NCBI RefSeq assembly: GCF_001238275.1
Contig: NZ_LGTB01000002.1
Location: forward strand, 1 to 64,000
Length of the DNA stretch: 64,000 nt
DNA from: Bradyrhizobium viridifuturi
GTDB lineage: Bacteria > Pseudomonadota > Alphaproteobacteria > Rhizobiales > Xanthobacteraceae
Direction: 5' to 3'
Every line of letters starts with the position of its first letter. Position 1 is the stretch's first letter. The position numbers were made by a program, and so were the translations under genes. The notes under the pieces are model-generated. The model did no database searches. It was not told where the DNA came from and saw only the letters and a list, made by a program, of their open reading frames with translations. Shown one piece after another: positions 42,740-54,821 of this stretch.

Positions 42740-42753
42740 GTTGACGAATGTCA
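42740..42753 (+). promoter_or_regulatory. FNR/FixK-type box (clpB)
   Basis: TTGACGAATGTCAG, 79 bases before the clpB ATG. A sigma-32 promoter was not evident in this gap. Confidence 0.55.
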
Positions 42754-42832
42754 GTGCGGCCCTCGAAACTACAGTGAAAGATGCCAACAGCGATTGCCTT
42801 TGGGGCTGGTCTCGCAGGCCAAGGAAACCCTG

Positions 42833-45484
<2,652 letters not shown>

Positions 45485-45541
45485 ATTGAACGATACGTTT
45501 GCCCGCCCCTTTGTGGAGCGCGCGCAAATCGGAGATGCATC

Positions 45542-45724
45542 ATGGGGATAGCCAGTTACGAAGTTGTTGGTTCGGGCGGTATCTGGCGCGTCAAGCACGA
45601 CGGTGAACCGATAGGCAGATACCACACCAAGGAAGCCGCTTTCGAGGCAGCCGTTGCTGCTGCTTCATCGGCCGTTCGGGAAGGATACCAGGTCCAACTT
45701 TCAGTACCCGGAGCTCGTATCTAA
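45542..45724 (+). CDS. DUF2188-like small protein, 60 aa
   Basis: A 60-residue protein: MGIASYEVVGSGGIWRVKHD, GEPIGRYHTKEAAFEAAVAA, ASSAVREGYQVQLSVPG. It has the same order of elements as the protein at 37933 (strand, W-x-V, Y-x-T-K-x-A, helix, strand). CGGAG is upstream. It lies 57 bases after clpB and may be co-transcribed. Confidence 0.65.
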   Translation: MGIASYEVVGSGGIWRVKHDGEPIGRYHTKEAAFEAAVAAASSAVREGYQVQLSVPGARI

Positions 45725-45858
45725 CCTTGATGGGCGCGCTGGCTGCAATGGAACGAGACCGCAAAGTGCCTCGCCGCGGGAGTGCCCACCAGGAGAGCCC
45801 ACGCCGCACGCCCCCTGCAACGACCGATAGGTCATTTTGCGACTTCGCCGCCCGTCTT

Positions 45859-46526
45859 TTAGCGTCGACCTCCGACCTCGTCGATGCGGCTCAGTAGATC
45901 TGCTGGATCCTCATAGACGCGAAACGCTCCGGATTGCCGCAACTCGTCGGGCCCATAGCCACCGCTTAAAAGACCCAATCCCACGCGCGACATCGGATCG
46001 CAGCCAACATGTCCCAGATACTATCGCCAACAACCACTGCGGTTTCGATGGGTATGCTCAGCCGTTCGGCGGCTGCCAGAAACAGGTCGGGGTCGGGCTT
46101 GGCATATTTGACCTGATCACGTGTCACAACTGGAATCAGATTCTGATCGACACCGAGCGAAGCCAGATTGACGACTGCGGTTTCCATTCGGCCGCTGGTC
46201 GCGATGGCCCACGGAATGTCGGCCTGCGACAACCAATTCAACAATTCGCGAGCTCCAGGCAAAGGTCGAATATGATCTGACTGCTTCCGATAAGCGGTCG
46301 CATGGGCTTGGCGAAGCCGCTCGACGCGTTCAGCGCAAACTTCAATCCCGGTTTCGCGAAGAAGCTGACTGGTAAACAAACCTCCGCTCATTCCTATCTT
46401 GCGATGGATACGCCAAACCGAGAGTTCGATACCCTCTGCATCGAGCGCCTCCTTCCATGCAAGAACATGCTGATAGACGCTATCAACGAGGGTGCCGTCG
46501 AGATCAAACAGGAAGGCCGTACGCAT
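45859..46526 (-). pseudogene. HAD-family phosphatase, 3' frameshift
   Basis: All four HAD motifs are present in the first frame: MRTAFLFDLDGTLVDSVYQH, IPWAIATSGRMETAVVNLAS, VKYAKPDPDLFLAAAERLSI and TAVVVGDSIWDMLAAIRCRA, with the beta-PGM-type cap between. At 45988 one base is missing (GCG-TGGG), causing an early stop at 45966. In the next frame the chain goes on as GLLSGGYGPDELRQSGAFRV and YEDPADLLSRIDEVG to TAA 45859. The active site is complete, so even the short form may fold. Probable small-phosphate-ester phosphatase. Confidence 0.85.
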
Positions 46527-46687
46527 GCTATCTATCCCGTTCTGGAACTAAGTTGCCATCAACAAAGATGGCGTGGGCCAATCTGCCAAGTGGGCTTTCG
46601 CTGACGAGCCGCCTGGCACTTTCTTGGCAAAACTGCCGGATTTCATCCGCGAACGACGAGCGAGGCGTTCGCTGGTCCGTAGGCCGG

Positions 46688-47182
46688 TTAACGAGTACGC
46701 TGATCGAGATTGCCTATCAGCCAACAAACAATGCCGAGCGCTAGGATCGCGGCTGCGAATGCCAGGATGTGTAACGCGTCCGTTTCCGTGAGATCGAGAA
46801 TGATCACCTTTCGACAGACGGCGAGCAGTGCAATCATGACGACTGACCGGATCTGGATGATGATGTCGCGTCGTTCGGCCAGCACCAGCAGCGATTTCTT
46901 GAACTCGAGTGCAATGATCACCGTAAGGATCATTCCGAACACGGCTTGGAAGGCTGAATAGTCGGACGGGTCGAGACTTCCGGAGAGGACAAGACCGAAC
47001 AGAATCTTCAGGCTCAAGGTCCACAGGGCGGCAACAATGACGACGGCGATCAAAGCGGTCAGGAACAGCACAACGATGTGTTCGAACCGCTGATACAGCG
47101 ACAGCAGCCTGAATCGCCGCCTGGCATCTCTCAGTTCTTTCATGAGCAGCATCATACTCTCCGACAAACGCTGCGGACTCAC
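46688..47182 (-). CDS. PsiE-like (phosphate-starvation-inducible E) membrane protein
   Basis: A 164-residue protein with four spans: QRFEHIVVLFLTALIAVVIV, FQAVFGMILTVIIALEFKKS, SVVMIALLAVCRKVIILDL and HILAFAAAILALGIVCWLIG. The block ALEFKKSLL is a hallmark of the PsiE family, whose function is unknown. Its GTG overlaps the emrB-type stop (GTGA), so it is the third gene of the efflux operon. Confidence 0.8.
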   Translation of the reverse strand: MSPQRLSESMMLLMKELRDARRRFRLLSLYQRFEHIVVLFLTALIAVVIVAALWTLSLKILFGLVLSGSLDPSDYSAFQAVFGMILTVIIALEFKKSLLVLAERRDIIIQIRSVVMIALLAVCRKVIILDLTETDALHILAFAAAILALGIVCWLIGNLDQRTR

Positions 47183-48723
47183 CTCGTTGCATGGCTTCCC
47201 GACGGACCTTCCTTGTCAGCCGATCGATACGGACGTTGTATCAGCAGCACCAGCGGGATCGCCAGGAACGACACGAACATCATCAGCTTGAAATTGTCGA
47301 TGAACGCCACGGCTTCGGCCTGCGCGGCCACTGTTTGGGCGAGCACCGCGCGTCCGCCGAAAGTGACGAGACTGAGCTGGTGAGCGTGGTCGCGCACCAC
47401 CTGCCGGTACGGCGTAACGTGCTCCACGAGCGCGGCCTGCGTAATGGCCGCATTTCGCACGAGCAGATAACTCATGATGGAGATTCCGATGCTCGCCCCG
47501 ATATTGCGCATCAGATTGAACAGCCCGGTTGCCTGCGTGCGTAACGTCGGTGCGATCGTGCCGAAAGCGACCGTGCCCAAAGGCACGAAGACGCAACCGA
47601 TGCCGAAACCTTGGATCAGACCGGTGCGGACCAGAGTGCCCTGAGACACGTCAGGTGTGAAGCCTGTCATCACATAGAGCGAGAGCCCGGTTGTTCCAAA
47701 GCCGAAGCCGATCAGGAGCCTCGGATCAATGTAGCGCATGAGTTGCCCAACAATCGTCATCGCCGCCATGGTCCCAACGCCGCGCGGCGCGAGGACCAGG
47801 CCAGCCGTCATTACGGGATAGTTCATGAGGTTCTCAAGATAGGGCGTCAACATCGCCAGCGTGGCCAGCAGAACGAAGCCGACGATAAATATCAGGATGA
47901 TGCCGATCACGAAGTTACGATCGCGGAACAGCGCGAGATCGACGAAAGGATCGGGCGTCGACAGGGAGTGGACTGCAAAGAGGTAGAAGCCGAGCACGCA
48001 AAGCGCGGCCTCGGCCTGGATTTCGTGCGAAGCGAACCAGTCCAACCGCTCGCCACGATCGAGGAAGAGTTGCATCGCGCCTATGCCGAGCCCAAGTGTT
48101 GCGAAACCCAGCCAGTCAAGCCGTGCAGCCAGGGGGCGATCGGATCGCCGTTCGAGAAACAGCAGGATGCCGAGCGCGCACAGCACGCCAAAGGGCATGT
48201 TGACGTAGAATACCCAGCGCCAGCTGTAGGAGTCCGTGAGCCAGCCGCCGAGTGTCGGCCCGAGAATAGGTCCAAGCATCACGCCGATGCCGAACACCGC
48301 CATCGCGCGACCCTGCTGCTCGGAAGGATAGGTGTCGAGCAGCACGGATTGCGACAATGGCACCAGCGGCGCGCCAAAAATGCCCTGCAGCAGCCGGAAG
48401 ACGACGATCTGCGTAAGTGACGTGGCTGCGCCACACAGCATCGATGTCACGATGAAGCCGATCACCGCCGTCAGGAATAACGGCTTGCGGCCGAACCTCG
48501 CTTCGAGCCAACCTGTTGCCGGGGTGATGATCGCAGCTGCCACGATATACGAAGTCAGCACCCAGTTGATCTCGTCGCTGGTCGCCGACAGGCTGCCCTG
48601 CATATAAGGCAGGGCGACATTGGCGATCGTGGTGTCGAGCGCCTGCATCAAGGTTGCAAGCATGACGGTTGCGGTAATCATCGGCCGGTTGATGACGGCG
48701 CTGGTCGGCTGTGTACTCGCCAT
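47179..48723 (-). CDS. EmrB/QacA-type MFS efflux transporter (DHA2, 14 TMS)
   Basis: A 514-residue proton-drug antiporter: ATVMLATLMQALDTTIANVA (motif D1), YIVAAAIITPATGWLEARFG (motif A: GWLEARFGRK), AVFGIGVMLGPILGPTLGGW (motif C). Fourteen spans fit DHA2. It works in the inner membrane with a HlyD-type adaptor, here the gene just upstream with a one-base gap. The substrate is unknown; the set usually handles hydrophobic toxins. Confidence 0.93.
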   Translation of the reverse strand: MASTQPTSAVINRPMITATVMLATLMQALDTTIANVALPYMQGSLSATSDEINWVLTSYIVAAAIITPATGWLEARFGRKPLFLTAVIGFIVTSMLCGAATSLTQIVVFRLLQGIFGAPLVPLSQSVLLDTYPSEQQGRAMAVFGIGVMLGPILGPTLGGWLTDSYSWRWVFYVNMPFGVLCALGILLFLERRSDRPLAARLDWLGFATLGLGIGAMQLFLDRGERLDWFASHEIQAEAALCVLGFYLFAVHSLSTPDPFVDLALFRDRNFVIGIILIFIVGFVLLATLAMLTPYLENLMNYPVMTAGLVLAPRGVGTMAAMTIVGQLMRYIDPRLLIGFGFGTTGLSLYVMTGFTPDVSQGTLVRTGLIQGFGIGCVFVPLGTVAFGTIAPTLRTQATGLFNLMRNIGASIGISIMSYLLVRNAAITQAALVEHVTPYRQVVRDHAHQLSLVTFGGRAVLAQTVAAQAEAVAFIDNFKLMMFVSFLAIPLVLLIQRPYRSADKEGPSGSHATR

Positions 48724-48724
48724 G

Positions 48725-49915
48725 TCAGGCCCCGAATATCGCAGCGATATTACGCCACAGTTCCCTCAGCGAGCGCCGATGACCGGTATCGATCGAGACC
48801 TTGACGCTCATGCCGGCGCGCAATGCAAGGCCGTCAGGAAGACGATCGAAGGAAAGGCGAACCGGTATGCGCTGCACGACCTTGACCCAGTTGCCGGTGG
48901 CATTTTGCGGCGGCAACAGGGCAAATAGCGCACCACTTGCCGGGGCCAGTGTGATTGCCTTGGCATTGAGGGGCGTATCGGGATAGGCGTCGAGCGTGAC
49001 GCGCGCCGGATTGCCTTGCCGCACATAGGTGAGGTCGGTCTCCCGTATGTTAGCCTCAATGTAGAGATCATCGGTCGATACCAGAGGAAATGCTGACTGG
49101 CCGGCATTCAGAAAAGCTCCGAGCGCAATACTTTCGACATTATTTGGAATGCCGTCGAACGGCGCGACGATGGAGGTGAGTCGCAAATTGCGTACCGCCG
49201 CGTCCACAGCTGACCGCGCCTGTTTCACGGTGGCCTGCTGGTCCGTCGGCATGTCCGGATTGTCACCAAGTTGCGCCCGCGCCGCCGCGGCATCCCGCTC
49301 CAGGCTTGCCAGAGTGGCTTTGGCGGTCTGAAGGTCTCGTATCGCAGTGTCGAGCGTGGCTCGGGGTGCGGCACCAGTATCAAAAAGATGTTGCTGACGA
49401 TCATAGTTGGTCTGCGCATAGTCGACCGTCGCCTTGGCCTCATCGATCTGTTTGAGCCGCGAGCGATAGATCTCGATCAGATTGCGGACCTGGTCACGCG
49501 CGATGCCCAATTGCGCCTCGGCATTGGCCAGCGCGATCCGATAAGGCTCGGGGTCAATGTTGAACAGCGGGTCGTCCTTTTTGACAGCGGTATTGGATTT
49601 TGCCGCGATGGCGACGACTTGGCCCGCGACTTGCGGACTGACCGAAACGTTTACGGCTTGGACGTAGGCGTCTTCCTCCGTGACGTAGCGGCCGGTCGTC
49701 AGATAGAGGCCCAAGGCTCCGACGATCAGCGCGACCGGACCCATGATCAGTAGAGGCCGACGCCAACGACTCTGCAACGCACCCGGTGCTTTCTGCCGGT
49801 CAGGCGCGTCCGCGCGGCGATTTTCCCGATCGAGCTGAGGCGAATGCCTAGAGGTCGTGCGGGCAGTGCTAGGCTCCCCGGCGTCCGATCTCGCTTTGAG
49901 GCCGCTATCGGTCAC
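48725..49915 (-). CDS. EmrA-type HlyD-family membrane-fusion protein
   Basis: About 396 residues from the GTG at 49915, chosen because ATGGAGG lies nine bases upstream; the longer frame to 49993 overlaps this site. One membrane span (PLLIMGPVALIVGALGLYLT), then the lipoyl half VNVSVSPQVAGQVVAIAAKS, a long helical hairpin, and GAFLNAGQSAFPLVSTDDLY. It links the MFS pump to the outer membrane. It overlaps a short upstream frame (49905-50117). Confidence 0.92.
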   Translation of the reverse strand: MTDSGLKARSDAGEPSTARTTSRHSPQLDRENRRADAPDRQKAPGALQSRWRRPLLIMGPVALIVGALGLYLTTGRYVTEEDAYVQAVNVSVSPQVAGQVVAIAAKSNTAVKKDDPLFNIDPEPYRIALANAEAQLGIARDQVRNLIEIYRSRLKQIDEAKATVDYAQTNYDRQQHLFDTGAAPRATLDTAIRDLQTAKATLASLERDAAAARAQLGDNPDMPTDQQATVKQARSAVDAAVRNLRLTSIVAPFDGIPNNVESIALGAFLNAGQSAFPLVSTDDLYIEANIRETDLTYVRQGNPARVTLDAYPDTPLNAKAITLAPASGALFALLPPQNATGNWVKVVQRIPVRLSFDRLPDGLALRAGMSVKVSIDTGHRRSLRELWRNIAAIFGA

Positions 49916-50117
49916 TATGCGATGCCTCCATATTAGTCTTCGTTTCTCGTGACATTGCGTCGCGCGGATCATCGGCACCATGATGGGTGTCATTGATTCC
50001 CGGCACTCGGACGGCCCGTGGCGGCATCAACTGAAGCACCGGGTGATAGCCAATCTCGCCGTCGCGAACCGGTATGTTCAAATCGGACAATTGCGGAGGA
50101 TCTAGACGCGACACCAT
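49905..50117 (-). CDS. Possible small protein upstream of the efflux operon
   Basis: A 70-residue frame, MVSRLDPPQLSDLNIPVRDG then GYHPVLQLMPPRAVRVPGIN, overlapping the EmrA-type start by a few bases. It looks soluble and partly disordered. The overlap would fit a coupled leader peptide, but nothing else supports coding. The frame is open to 50276. Confidence 0.3.
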   Translation of the reverse strand: MVSRLDPPQLSDLNIPVRDGEIGYHPVLQLMPPRAVRVPGINDTHHGADDPRDAMSRETKTNMEASHSDR

Positions 50118-50581
50118 TTCGTGCGCGGCCCCTGACTTGGGCCGAATCGGCGACGGCTCATCAATCAAATTCGATCTCGGAATAGCCGCGTCTCTGAAGG
50201 ACCGGGCCGGAGACGCGCGACCATGTTGCGCGGAGGCTAACGGGCTCGCGGGAGCATGCCTCCTTGAACAAGGCAATCGATCAAGCTGGAGCTTGACACG
50301 ATAGACGCCCGACGTCGTCGTCCGCCGCGGTCGTGATGCGTCCGCGCGAAATCAAAACCGACCAGAAATTGAGCCCCGTCAATGCACGTGGCACTCTGAC
50401 TTGCAAGACTAAGCTGGCGGCAATCCCTTTGTCGCTGCCCTCCTCGGGCGTTTCCTCCCTGACTTGGACCGCCGGCGCAGGCCGTGCGGTCCTTTTCTTA
50501 TTCGGGTTTAGTTGCGGGGGGTTGCGGACACCGGAAACAGTAGAACCCAAACGATGAGTGCTTCGACAATCTATTCGATCA
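50118..50581. other. Intergenic stretch without a supported gene
   Basis: About 460 bases between the efflux operon and the permease gene. A palindrome TCAAGC-tgga-GCTTGA (about 50280-50297) is present. It does not fit the FNR-type box spacing. Confidence 0.35.
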
Positions 50582-51700
50582 TCAATTCCCGACGCCGATC
50601 CATTCACGCCACACGGTGAGCAGAGCCGCCATAATCACCGGACCAAGAAAGAGACCGATCAATCCGAACGATTGCATCCCGCCGAGAATTCCGATCAGCA
50701 CCAACAGGAAGGGCAACTGCGCAGTACCCCCGATCAGTGCCGGGTGAATGAAATTGTCACCGATCAGCAGGATCGCTGCGCCGAAAACAAACAGGCCCGC
50801 TGGCGCCAGCAACGTACCGCTGTGAGCAGCCAATATGAGTGCAGCCGTGGTGAGCGCGATCCATGCGCCAAGAGGCACCATCGCCAACGCCGTCGTCAAA
50901 ACCGCGAACAGAAGCGGATGCGGCACTCCCATCGCGACATACGCGATACCGATGGCGGCGCCTTTCAAGATCGCAGCCGCCATCGTCCCGTTCACGGTGG
51001 CGCGGATTGCATCGGCGATCCTGCTTATCAAGCGTGTCCCGGGATCTCCGAGTAAGCCGCCAGCGGTGGTCAGTACGCGATCTGCCAGCCAGACGCCATC
51101 GCGGAGCACTAGAAACAGTGCGATCAACGTAATTGTAAAAAGAAGCAGACGATGCACCAACGCGCCCCCGAGCGCGCCGGTCCAAGACGTGATATTTTCG
51201 ATATTCACACCGTGAAGCCATCCCACCAGAACATCGGGATTGCTGAGGTTGGTGCGCCACCAGCGATCGAGATACTGGCCGGCGATAGGCAGCTGCGCGA
51301 GCCAGCCCGGGACTGCAATTCCACTCTCACGCAGACGGTTGAGCGCGCGTATGAAGGCGTCGCTTCCCTGTGCGATCTGATGCGCCGCCAAGATCACGGG
51401 CACAAGCAGAACAAGACCGGTCAGGAGCGTAAAGAGCAACGGCGCCAAAAATGACGAACGACGACCAGAGATCAGTTGCGCGAAACGAATGTAGACCGGC
51501 CAGGTTGTGATGGCGATCAACGCTGCCCAAGTCAGCGCCACCAGGAACTCGCGCGCGACCCAGAGCGCCAAAAGAATTACTGCGATCGCAATCGCGGCTT
51601 GGGCGACGGCCCGGGCGCCTGAATCGAAAGCCGGCTCTAACTTCCCGATCGCCCGAAGTTCGCCGCCGTCATCGCTCGGTATGAATTCATGAAGTTGCAT
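50582..51700 (-). CDS. AI-2E family transporter (PerM-like permease)
   Basis: A 372-residue protein with about eight spans: AVAQAAIAIAVILLALWVAR, SFLAPLLFTLLTGLVLLVPV, LLLFTITLIALFLVLRDGVW, AAAILKGAAIGIAYVAMGVP, and GDNFIHPALIGGTAQLPFLL. The last block is the family signature (D-N-x-x-x-P-x-x-x-G). The family includes AI-2 exporters and Na+/H+-type transporters. The start at MQLHEF (51700) suits the upstream FNR-type box; the frame to 51766 would run through it. Confidence 0.88.
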   Translation of the reverse strand: MQLHEFIPSDDGGELRAIGKLEPAFDSGARAVAQAAIAIAVILLALWVAREFLVALTWAALIAITTWPVYIRFAQLISGRRSSFLAPLLFTLLTGLVLLVPVILAAHQIAQGSDAFIRALNRLRESGIAVPGWLAQLPIAGQYLDRWWRTNLSNPDVLVGWLHGVNIENITSWTGALGGALVHRLLLFTITLIALFLVLRDGVWLADRVLTTAGGLLGDPGTRLISRIADAIRATVNGTMAAAILKGAAIGIAYVAMGVPHPLLFAVLTTALAMVPLGAWIALTTAALILAAHSGTLLAPAGLFVFGAAILLIGDNFIHPALIGGTAQLPFLLVLIGILGGMQSFGLIGLFLGPVIMAALLTVWREWIGVGN

Positions 51701-51752
51701 AATACCTGACGATCCTCTTGCCCAGAGGCTACAACGGATGCCCCAGCACACG

Positions 51753-51766
51753 TTGACGGCCATCAA
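51753..51766 (-). promoter_or_regulatory. FNR/FixK-type box (AI-2E permease)
   Basis: TTGACGGCCATCAA, 52 bases before the ATG at 51700. It is one of two boxes in the divergent gap with the 51902 gene. Confidence 0.62.
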
Positions 51767-51831
51767 CTGTCAGCGCCGCCGCACACCGCCCGCCGTTCCA
51801 GGGACGAGTCCCGCAATTAACGCGTGTTGAT

Positions 51832-51845
51832 TTGACAACTGTCAT
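51832..51845 (+). promoter_or_regulatory. FNR/FixK-type box (51902-usp operon)
   Basis: TTGACAACTGTCAT, 56 bases before the ATG at 51902. No strong -10 was seen at the expected place. Confidence 0.6.
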
Positions 51846-51901
51846 AGTGTTCTCCGCCGGTCCGAGGCTGGTTGCTCGAATGAAATATCAGGGATCGCAC
51901 C

Positions 51902-52351
51902 ATGGAAGCGTTGGTTGAACTATCTGACCTCGACCGCATCCTGCTGACTCTTGCCCGCTCCAGGGATTTTCCCGACGGCTCGTCGCGCCATGGATATGAT
52001 TTTATCGCACCCCTCGATCGACAAGGGCACATCGACCCGGTGCGGTGGAGAAAGTATCGGGGCTACTGTCGCGTTCGGCGATTTTGGGAAGGCGAAGACG
52101 ACGAGATCGGTTATCTCGTCCACAAGCCTGGCGGGGCCGAGCACGGTCGCTGGGTTTTTACCTACAGTTCCGTCGACGATGACGATGACGAGGCCGGATA
52201 CAAGTTCGGCACACACGCATTTTTTCCGGGCGAGTACGTCTCGATCACCGGACAGGACGGCAAACTCCACACATTTCGCGTAGTCACAGTTGATCCAGTC
52301 GCACTGTCGACAGCTCTGATCAAGTCATTCGAACTCGATATCAAGGTGTGA
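51902..52351 (+). CDS. Hypothetical protein, 149 aa
   Basis: A soluble beta-rich protein: LDRILLTLARSRDFPDGSSR, HGYDFIAPLDRQGHIDPVRW, then GYCRVRRFWEGEDDEIGYLV and GTHAFFPGEYVSITGQDGKL. The Gly/acidic loops and paired strands look like a small barrel. I do not know the family. It overlaps or abuts the usp gene (eight bases between its stop and the preferred usp ATG), so the two are co-transcribed under an FNR-type box. Confidence 0.65.
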   Translation: MEALVELSDLDRILLTLARSRDFPDGSSRHGYDFIAPLDRQGHIDPVRWRKYRGYCRVRRFWEGEDDEIGYLVHKPGGAEHGRWVFTYSSVDDDDDEAGYKFGTHAFFPGEYVSITGQDGKLHTFRVVTVDPVALSTALIKSFELDIKV

Positions 52352-52359
52352 GGTCGCCA

Positions 52360-53187
52360 ATGACGACGATCAAGGACGTCATGGTTCAGCTGGATGGAAC
52401 GTCTGGGGACGATGCACGTCTGGCAGCCGCCAACCAGATCGCCGAAATCTTCGACAGCCATATCACCGGGCTATTTTTTAACGTTCTGTCGTCGCACATC
52501 CCGGACGGGCTCGATGGTGTCGACGCCAAAGGGCTGCGCGCCGCCAAGGAAGCCGGTGACGCTTCTGAAACCATAGTGTTTCAGCGCCTCACACGGCTTG
52601 AACGGCCAACCAACCTGCGCCGGTTTGACGTAGGCAGCGATACTGACATTCCCGATGCCGCTCTGCTCGTGGCGCGTACCGGCGACGCCTTCGTGGCTCT
52701 CCGCCCGAACGGCCGAGCCAAGGAACCGGAAGAGCTGATCGAAAATCTTCTGTACGGAACCGGGCGTCATCTGTTTCTGGTTCCTGACGACTGGAAGGGA
52801 CTGACGCCGCTGGACAACGCCATTGTGGCCTGGAACGGAAGCCGGGAGTCGGCGCGGGCGCTCGCCGAAGCCCTGCCCTATCTGCAGCAAGCCAGCAAGG
52901 TTGGCGTGCTGGTCATCCAAGGTAAACATCAAACCGACTCCGACGCGTTGAAGGCCAATGATGCCGTGCTTCACCTCCGCCATCATGGTATAAATGCCGT
53001 AAAATATCGCGCAGTCGGCGAGGAAGACGAGACCGCCGACGTGCTGGTCGCAGAGTGCCGCGCGCTTGGTGCAAACTTGCTGGTGATGGGCAGCTACGGC
53101 CACTCGCGCCTGCATGAATTGTTGCCGGGCAGCACGACCAGTCGGATCCTGCGCCGTTCGCCGATCCCCCTGCTCATCGCACATTAG
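52360..53187 (+). CDS. Universal stress protein, two tandem Usp domains
   Basis: A 275-residue paralogue of the gene at 36427-37242: [60 protein letters not shown], and the nucleotide-type motif NLLVMGSYGHSRLHELLPGS. ATG 52360 aligns with the start of the paralogue; GTG 52348 is also possible. It is second in an operon with the unknown 149-aa protein. Usp proteins aid survival in growth arrest and hypoxia. Confidence 0.92.
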   Translation: MTTIKDVMVQLDGTSGDDARLAAANQIAEIFDSHITGLFFNVLSSHIPDGLDGVDAKGLRAAKEAGDASETIVFQRLTRLERPTNLRRFDVGSDTDIPDAALLVARTGDAFVALRPNGRAKEPEELIENLLYGTGRHLFLVPDDWKGLTPLDNAIVAWNGSRESARALAEALPYLQQASKVGVLVIQGKHQTDSDALKANDAVLHLRHHGINAVKYRAVGEEDETADVLVAECRALGANLLVMGSYGHSRLHELLPGSTTSRILRRSPIPLLIAH

Positions 53188-53293
53188 TTTAAACGGCAGC
53201 CAGCTGGGCCGACTGCGTGAGGGTCGTTTCATTGAGGGCGCTCACGAAGCGCTGCTCGCTCTGGCGGGCTCTCAAAAAAAATGCTGACGACGG

Positions 53294-53307
53294 CTGACAA
53301 CGATCAA
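53294..53307 (+). promoter_or_regulatory. Degenerate FNR/FixK-type box (53390-PRC operon)
   Basis: CTGACAACGATCAA, one mismatch from the half-site consensus, 82 bases before the ATG at 53390. Confidence 0.45.
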
Positions 53308-53389
53308 GGCTCGATCCCTGCGCCGCGCATTCAATGATGGGACGCGCCGAAAGGAAAGGCTCGGATCCTTCACAATCAAGGAGACTACG

Positions 53390-53791
53390 ATGAAACGACT
53401 TCTCTTTTCTGGGGCAATACTCGCCCTTCTTGGCAGCGCCGGTGCCGGCCTAGCTCAGAGCGTGAACGACGCTCAGAGCAACAACGCTCACCCGAACCTG
53501 AACCCGGTAAAGCAACAGATGGTCAGCAGCAGCCTCGCCAGCACGCCCGCGCAAGCTGCGCCATCGGGCGTGCAGCCGCAAGTCGGTGACAAGGTTCCGG
53601 ATTCTATGTCCGCGCAATCCATGCCGCAGAACGTTGGTGACCAAGTCCCCGAGACGAAAGAACTGCTCTTTGTCAAACTCCCGGATCGTATCCTGCTCAT
53701 CGACCCCGACACCAAGCTGATATCCGAAATTGTCACCGAGCCGGCCACCACTGGGTCAACGGCCGGCAACCACGATCGGCAGGATCACTAA
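53390..53791 (+). CDS. Secreted hypothetical protein
   Basis: A 133-residue protein with a clear signal peptide (MKRLLFSGAILALLGSAGAG, cut after LAQ). The mature part is low-complexity, rich in Ala/Ser/Pro/Gln, with two similar units VGDKVPDSMSAQSMPQN and VGDQVPETKELLFVKLPDR, then LLIDPDTKLISEIV. AAGGAGA precedes the ATG. It is followed by the PRC-barrel gene, so both may act in the envelope. Confidence 0.65.
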   Translation: MKRLLFSGAILALLGSAGAGLAQSVNDAQSNNAHPNLNPVKQQMVSSSLASTPAQAAPSGVQPQVGDKVPDSMSAQSMPQNVGDQVPETKELLFVKLPDRILLIDPDTKLISEIVTEPATTGSTAGNHDRQDH

Positions 53792-53837
53792 TGCCTCGCC
53801 ACCGCCTGGCGCAATTCTGAAGACGAAAGGACTTTTG

Positions 53838-54227
53838 ATGAAGCCGCTCCACCTCCCGTTGCTCCAGGTAGCCATCTTGGCCGTCATAACGTTTTCGAAG
53901 CCGATCGATTACGCGGCGGCACAAGAGATCGGGCTGACGCCTCTGGAGGCAACGGAAGTCTCCACAGGTTATAGTGCCGACGCGCTCAAGCTCCGGTCGG
54001 TGGTCGGCGACAAGCACGACAGGATCGGAAGGATCAGCGACTTCATCTTTGGCAAAGACGGCAATATTTATGTGGTCGTTGCGGTAGACGATTCGACGGG
54101 CCTGTTTGGCCACCTCGTGGCCGTTCCACTCCGTCAATTCAAGCTTGACGATATGCATGACTATGCCGTTCTGCCGGGCGCAAGCCGCACTGCGCTCGCA
54201 AAGCTGCCGGTTTATGTCAGCCACTGA
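53838..54227 (+). CDS. Secreted PRC-barrel domain protein
   Basis: A 129-residue protein with a signal peptide (MKPLHLPLLQVAILAVITFS) and one PRC-barrel: LRSVVGDKHDRIGRISDFIF, NIYVVVAVDDSTGLFGHLVA, VPLRQFKL. It ends with LPGASRTALAKLPVYV. It is a paralogue of the protein at 58038-58502. GAAAGGA precedes the ATG. PRC-barrels often bind partner proteins or RNA; in the periplasm the role is unknown. Confidence 0.8.
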   Translation: MKPLHLPLLQVAILAVITFSKPIDYAAAQEIGLTPLEATEVSTGYSADALKLRSVVGDKHDRIGRISDFIFGKDGNIYVVVAVDDSTGLFGHLVAVPLRQFKLDDMHDYAVLPGASRTALAKLPVYVSH

Positions 54228-54683
54228 GAACGCCGGGACCGCATCGTAGTGCTTTCAATGTGGAGCTGACCAAGTCACTCGCGGAGCTCTTGCGGTTGCC
54301 GAGATTGTTCCGCCATCATGTATCGACGTATTCACCCGCCATCGGAAACTGCGCCAACCATTTCGGAACGGGAAGTCAGCCTCCCTGCAGCTGATGGAGC
54401 ACGCGAACAATCTATTAGCAGCTGGTCAGCGCATCACGTTAGGGCAGGCCCAGCCGTGGATGGGGCCGTCACCTGGATCAGGGGAGCCCAGGTTGAGTGC
54501 CGTGAAGATATTGCACTCACGCCTGACAGCGAGCAATCACAAGACCGAAAGCACGATGGTCCGCATGATCACCGCACACGCGATTCGAAGGGTACTAATA
54601 CTTGTCTGACCAGCCAAATCGCGCTCCGATCGCGGCTCAACGAAAGCTCTCTACTATCATCGCGCACGCCGCCATTGGCGGAG

Positions 54684-54697
54684 TTGATGGCCATCAA
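54684..54697 (+). promoter_or_regulatory. FNR/FixK-type box, distal (hdeD)
   Basis: TTGATGGCCATCAA, a perfect palindrome and the exact E. coli FNR consensus half-sites (TTGAT/ATCAA). It is 49 bases upstream of the second box. Confidence 0.65.
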
Positions 54698-54732
54698 CTT
54701 TGCACTTCTGACTCGGACAAACGGCCAATGGG

Positions 54733-54746
54733 TTGACAGTCGTCAG
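54733..54746 (+). promoter_or_regulatory. FNR/FixK-type box, proximal (hdeD)
   Basis: TTGACAGTCGTCAG, 75 bases before the ATG at 54822. CTATGG at 54769-54774 is a possible -10. Confidence 0.62.
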
Positions 54747-54821
54747 GGCGCAGCTAGCGGCCGGTGGGCTATGGTGTTGGCGAAGTAATCACACAAAGCA
54801 GTCGCGAGTTGGGAGAATGCC

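Larger units (their letters stand above)
54228..54821. other. Intergenic region with two FNR-type boxes, no supported gene
   Basis: About 590 bases before hdeD. The open frame 54318-54788 is hydrophilic, without domain or ribosome site, and runs through both palindromes, so I reject it as a gene. Confidence 0.45.

Noticed and set aside
50280..50297. Palindrome TCAAGC-tgga-GCTTGA as a further FNR-type box
   Set aside because: Half-site order is reversed (TCAA...TTGA), so it does not fit the TTGA-N6-TCAA pattern.
54318..54788. Plus-strand frame of 156 aa before hdeD
   Set aside because: It runs through two FNR-type palindromes, has no domain and no good ribosome site.
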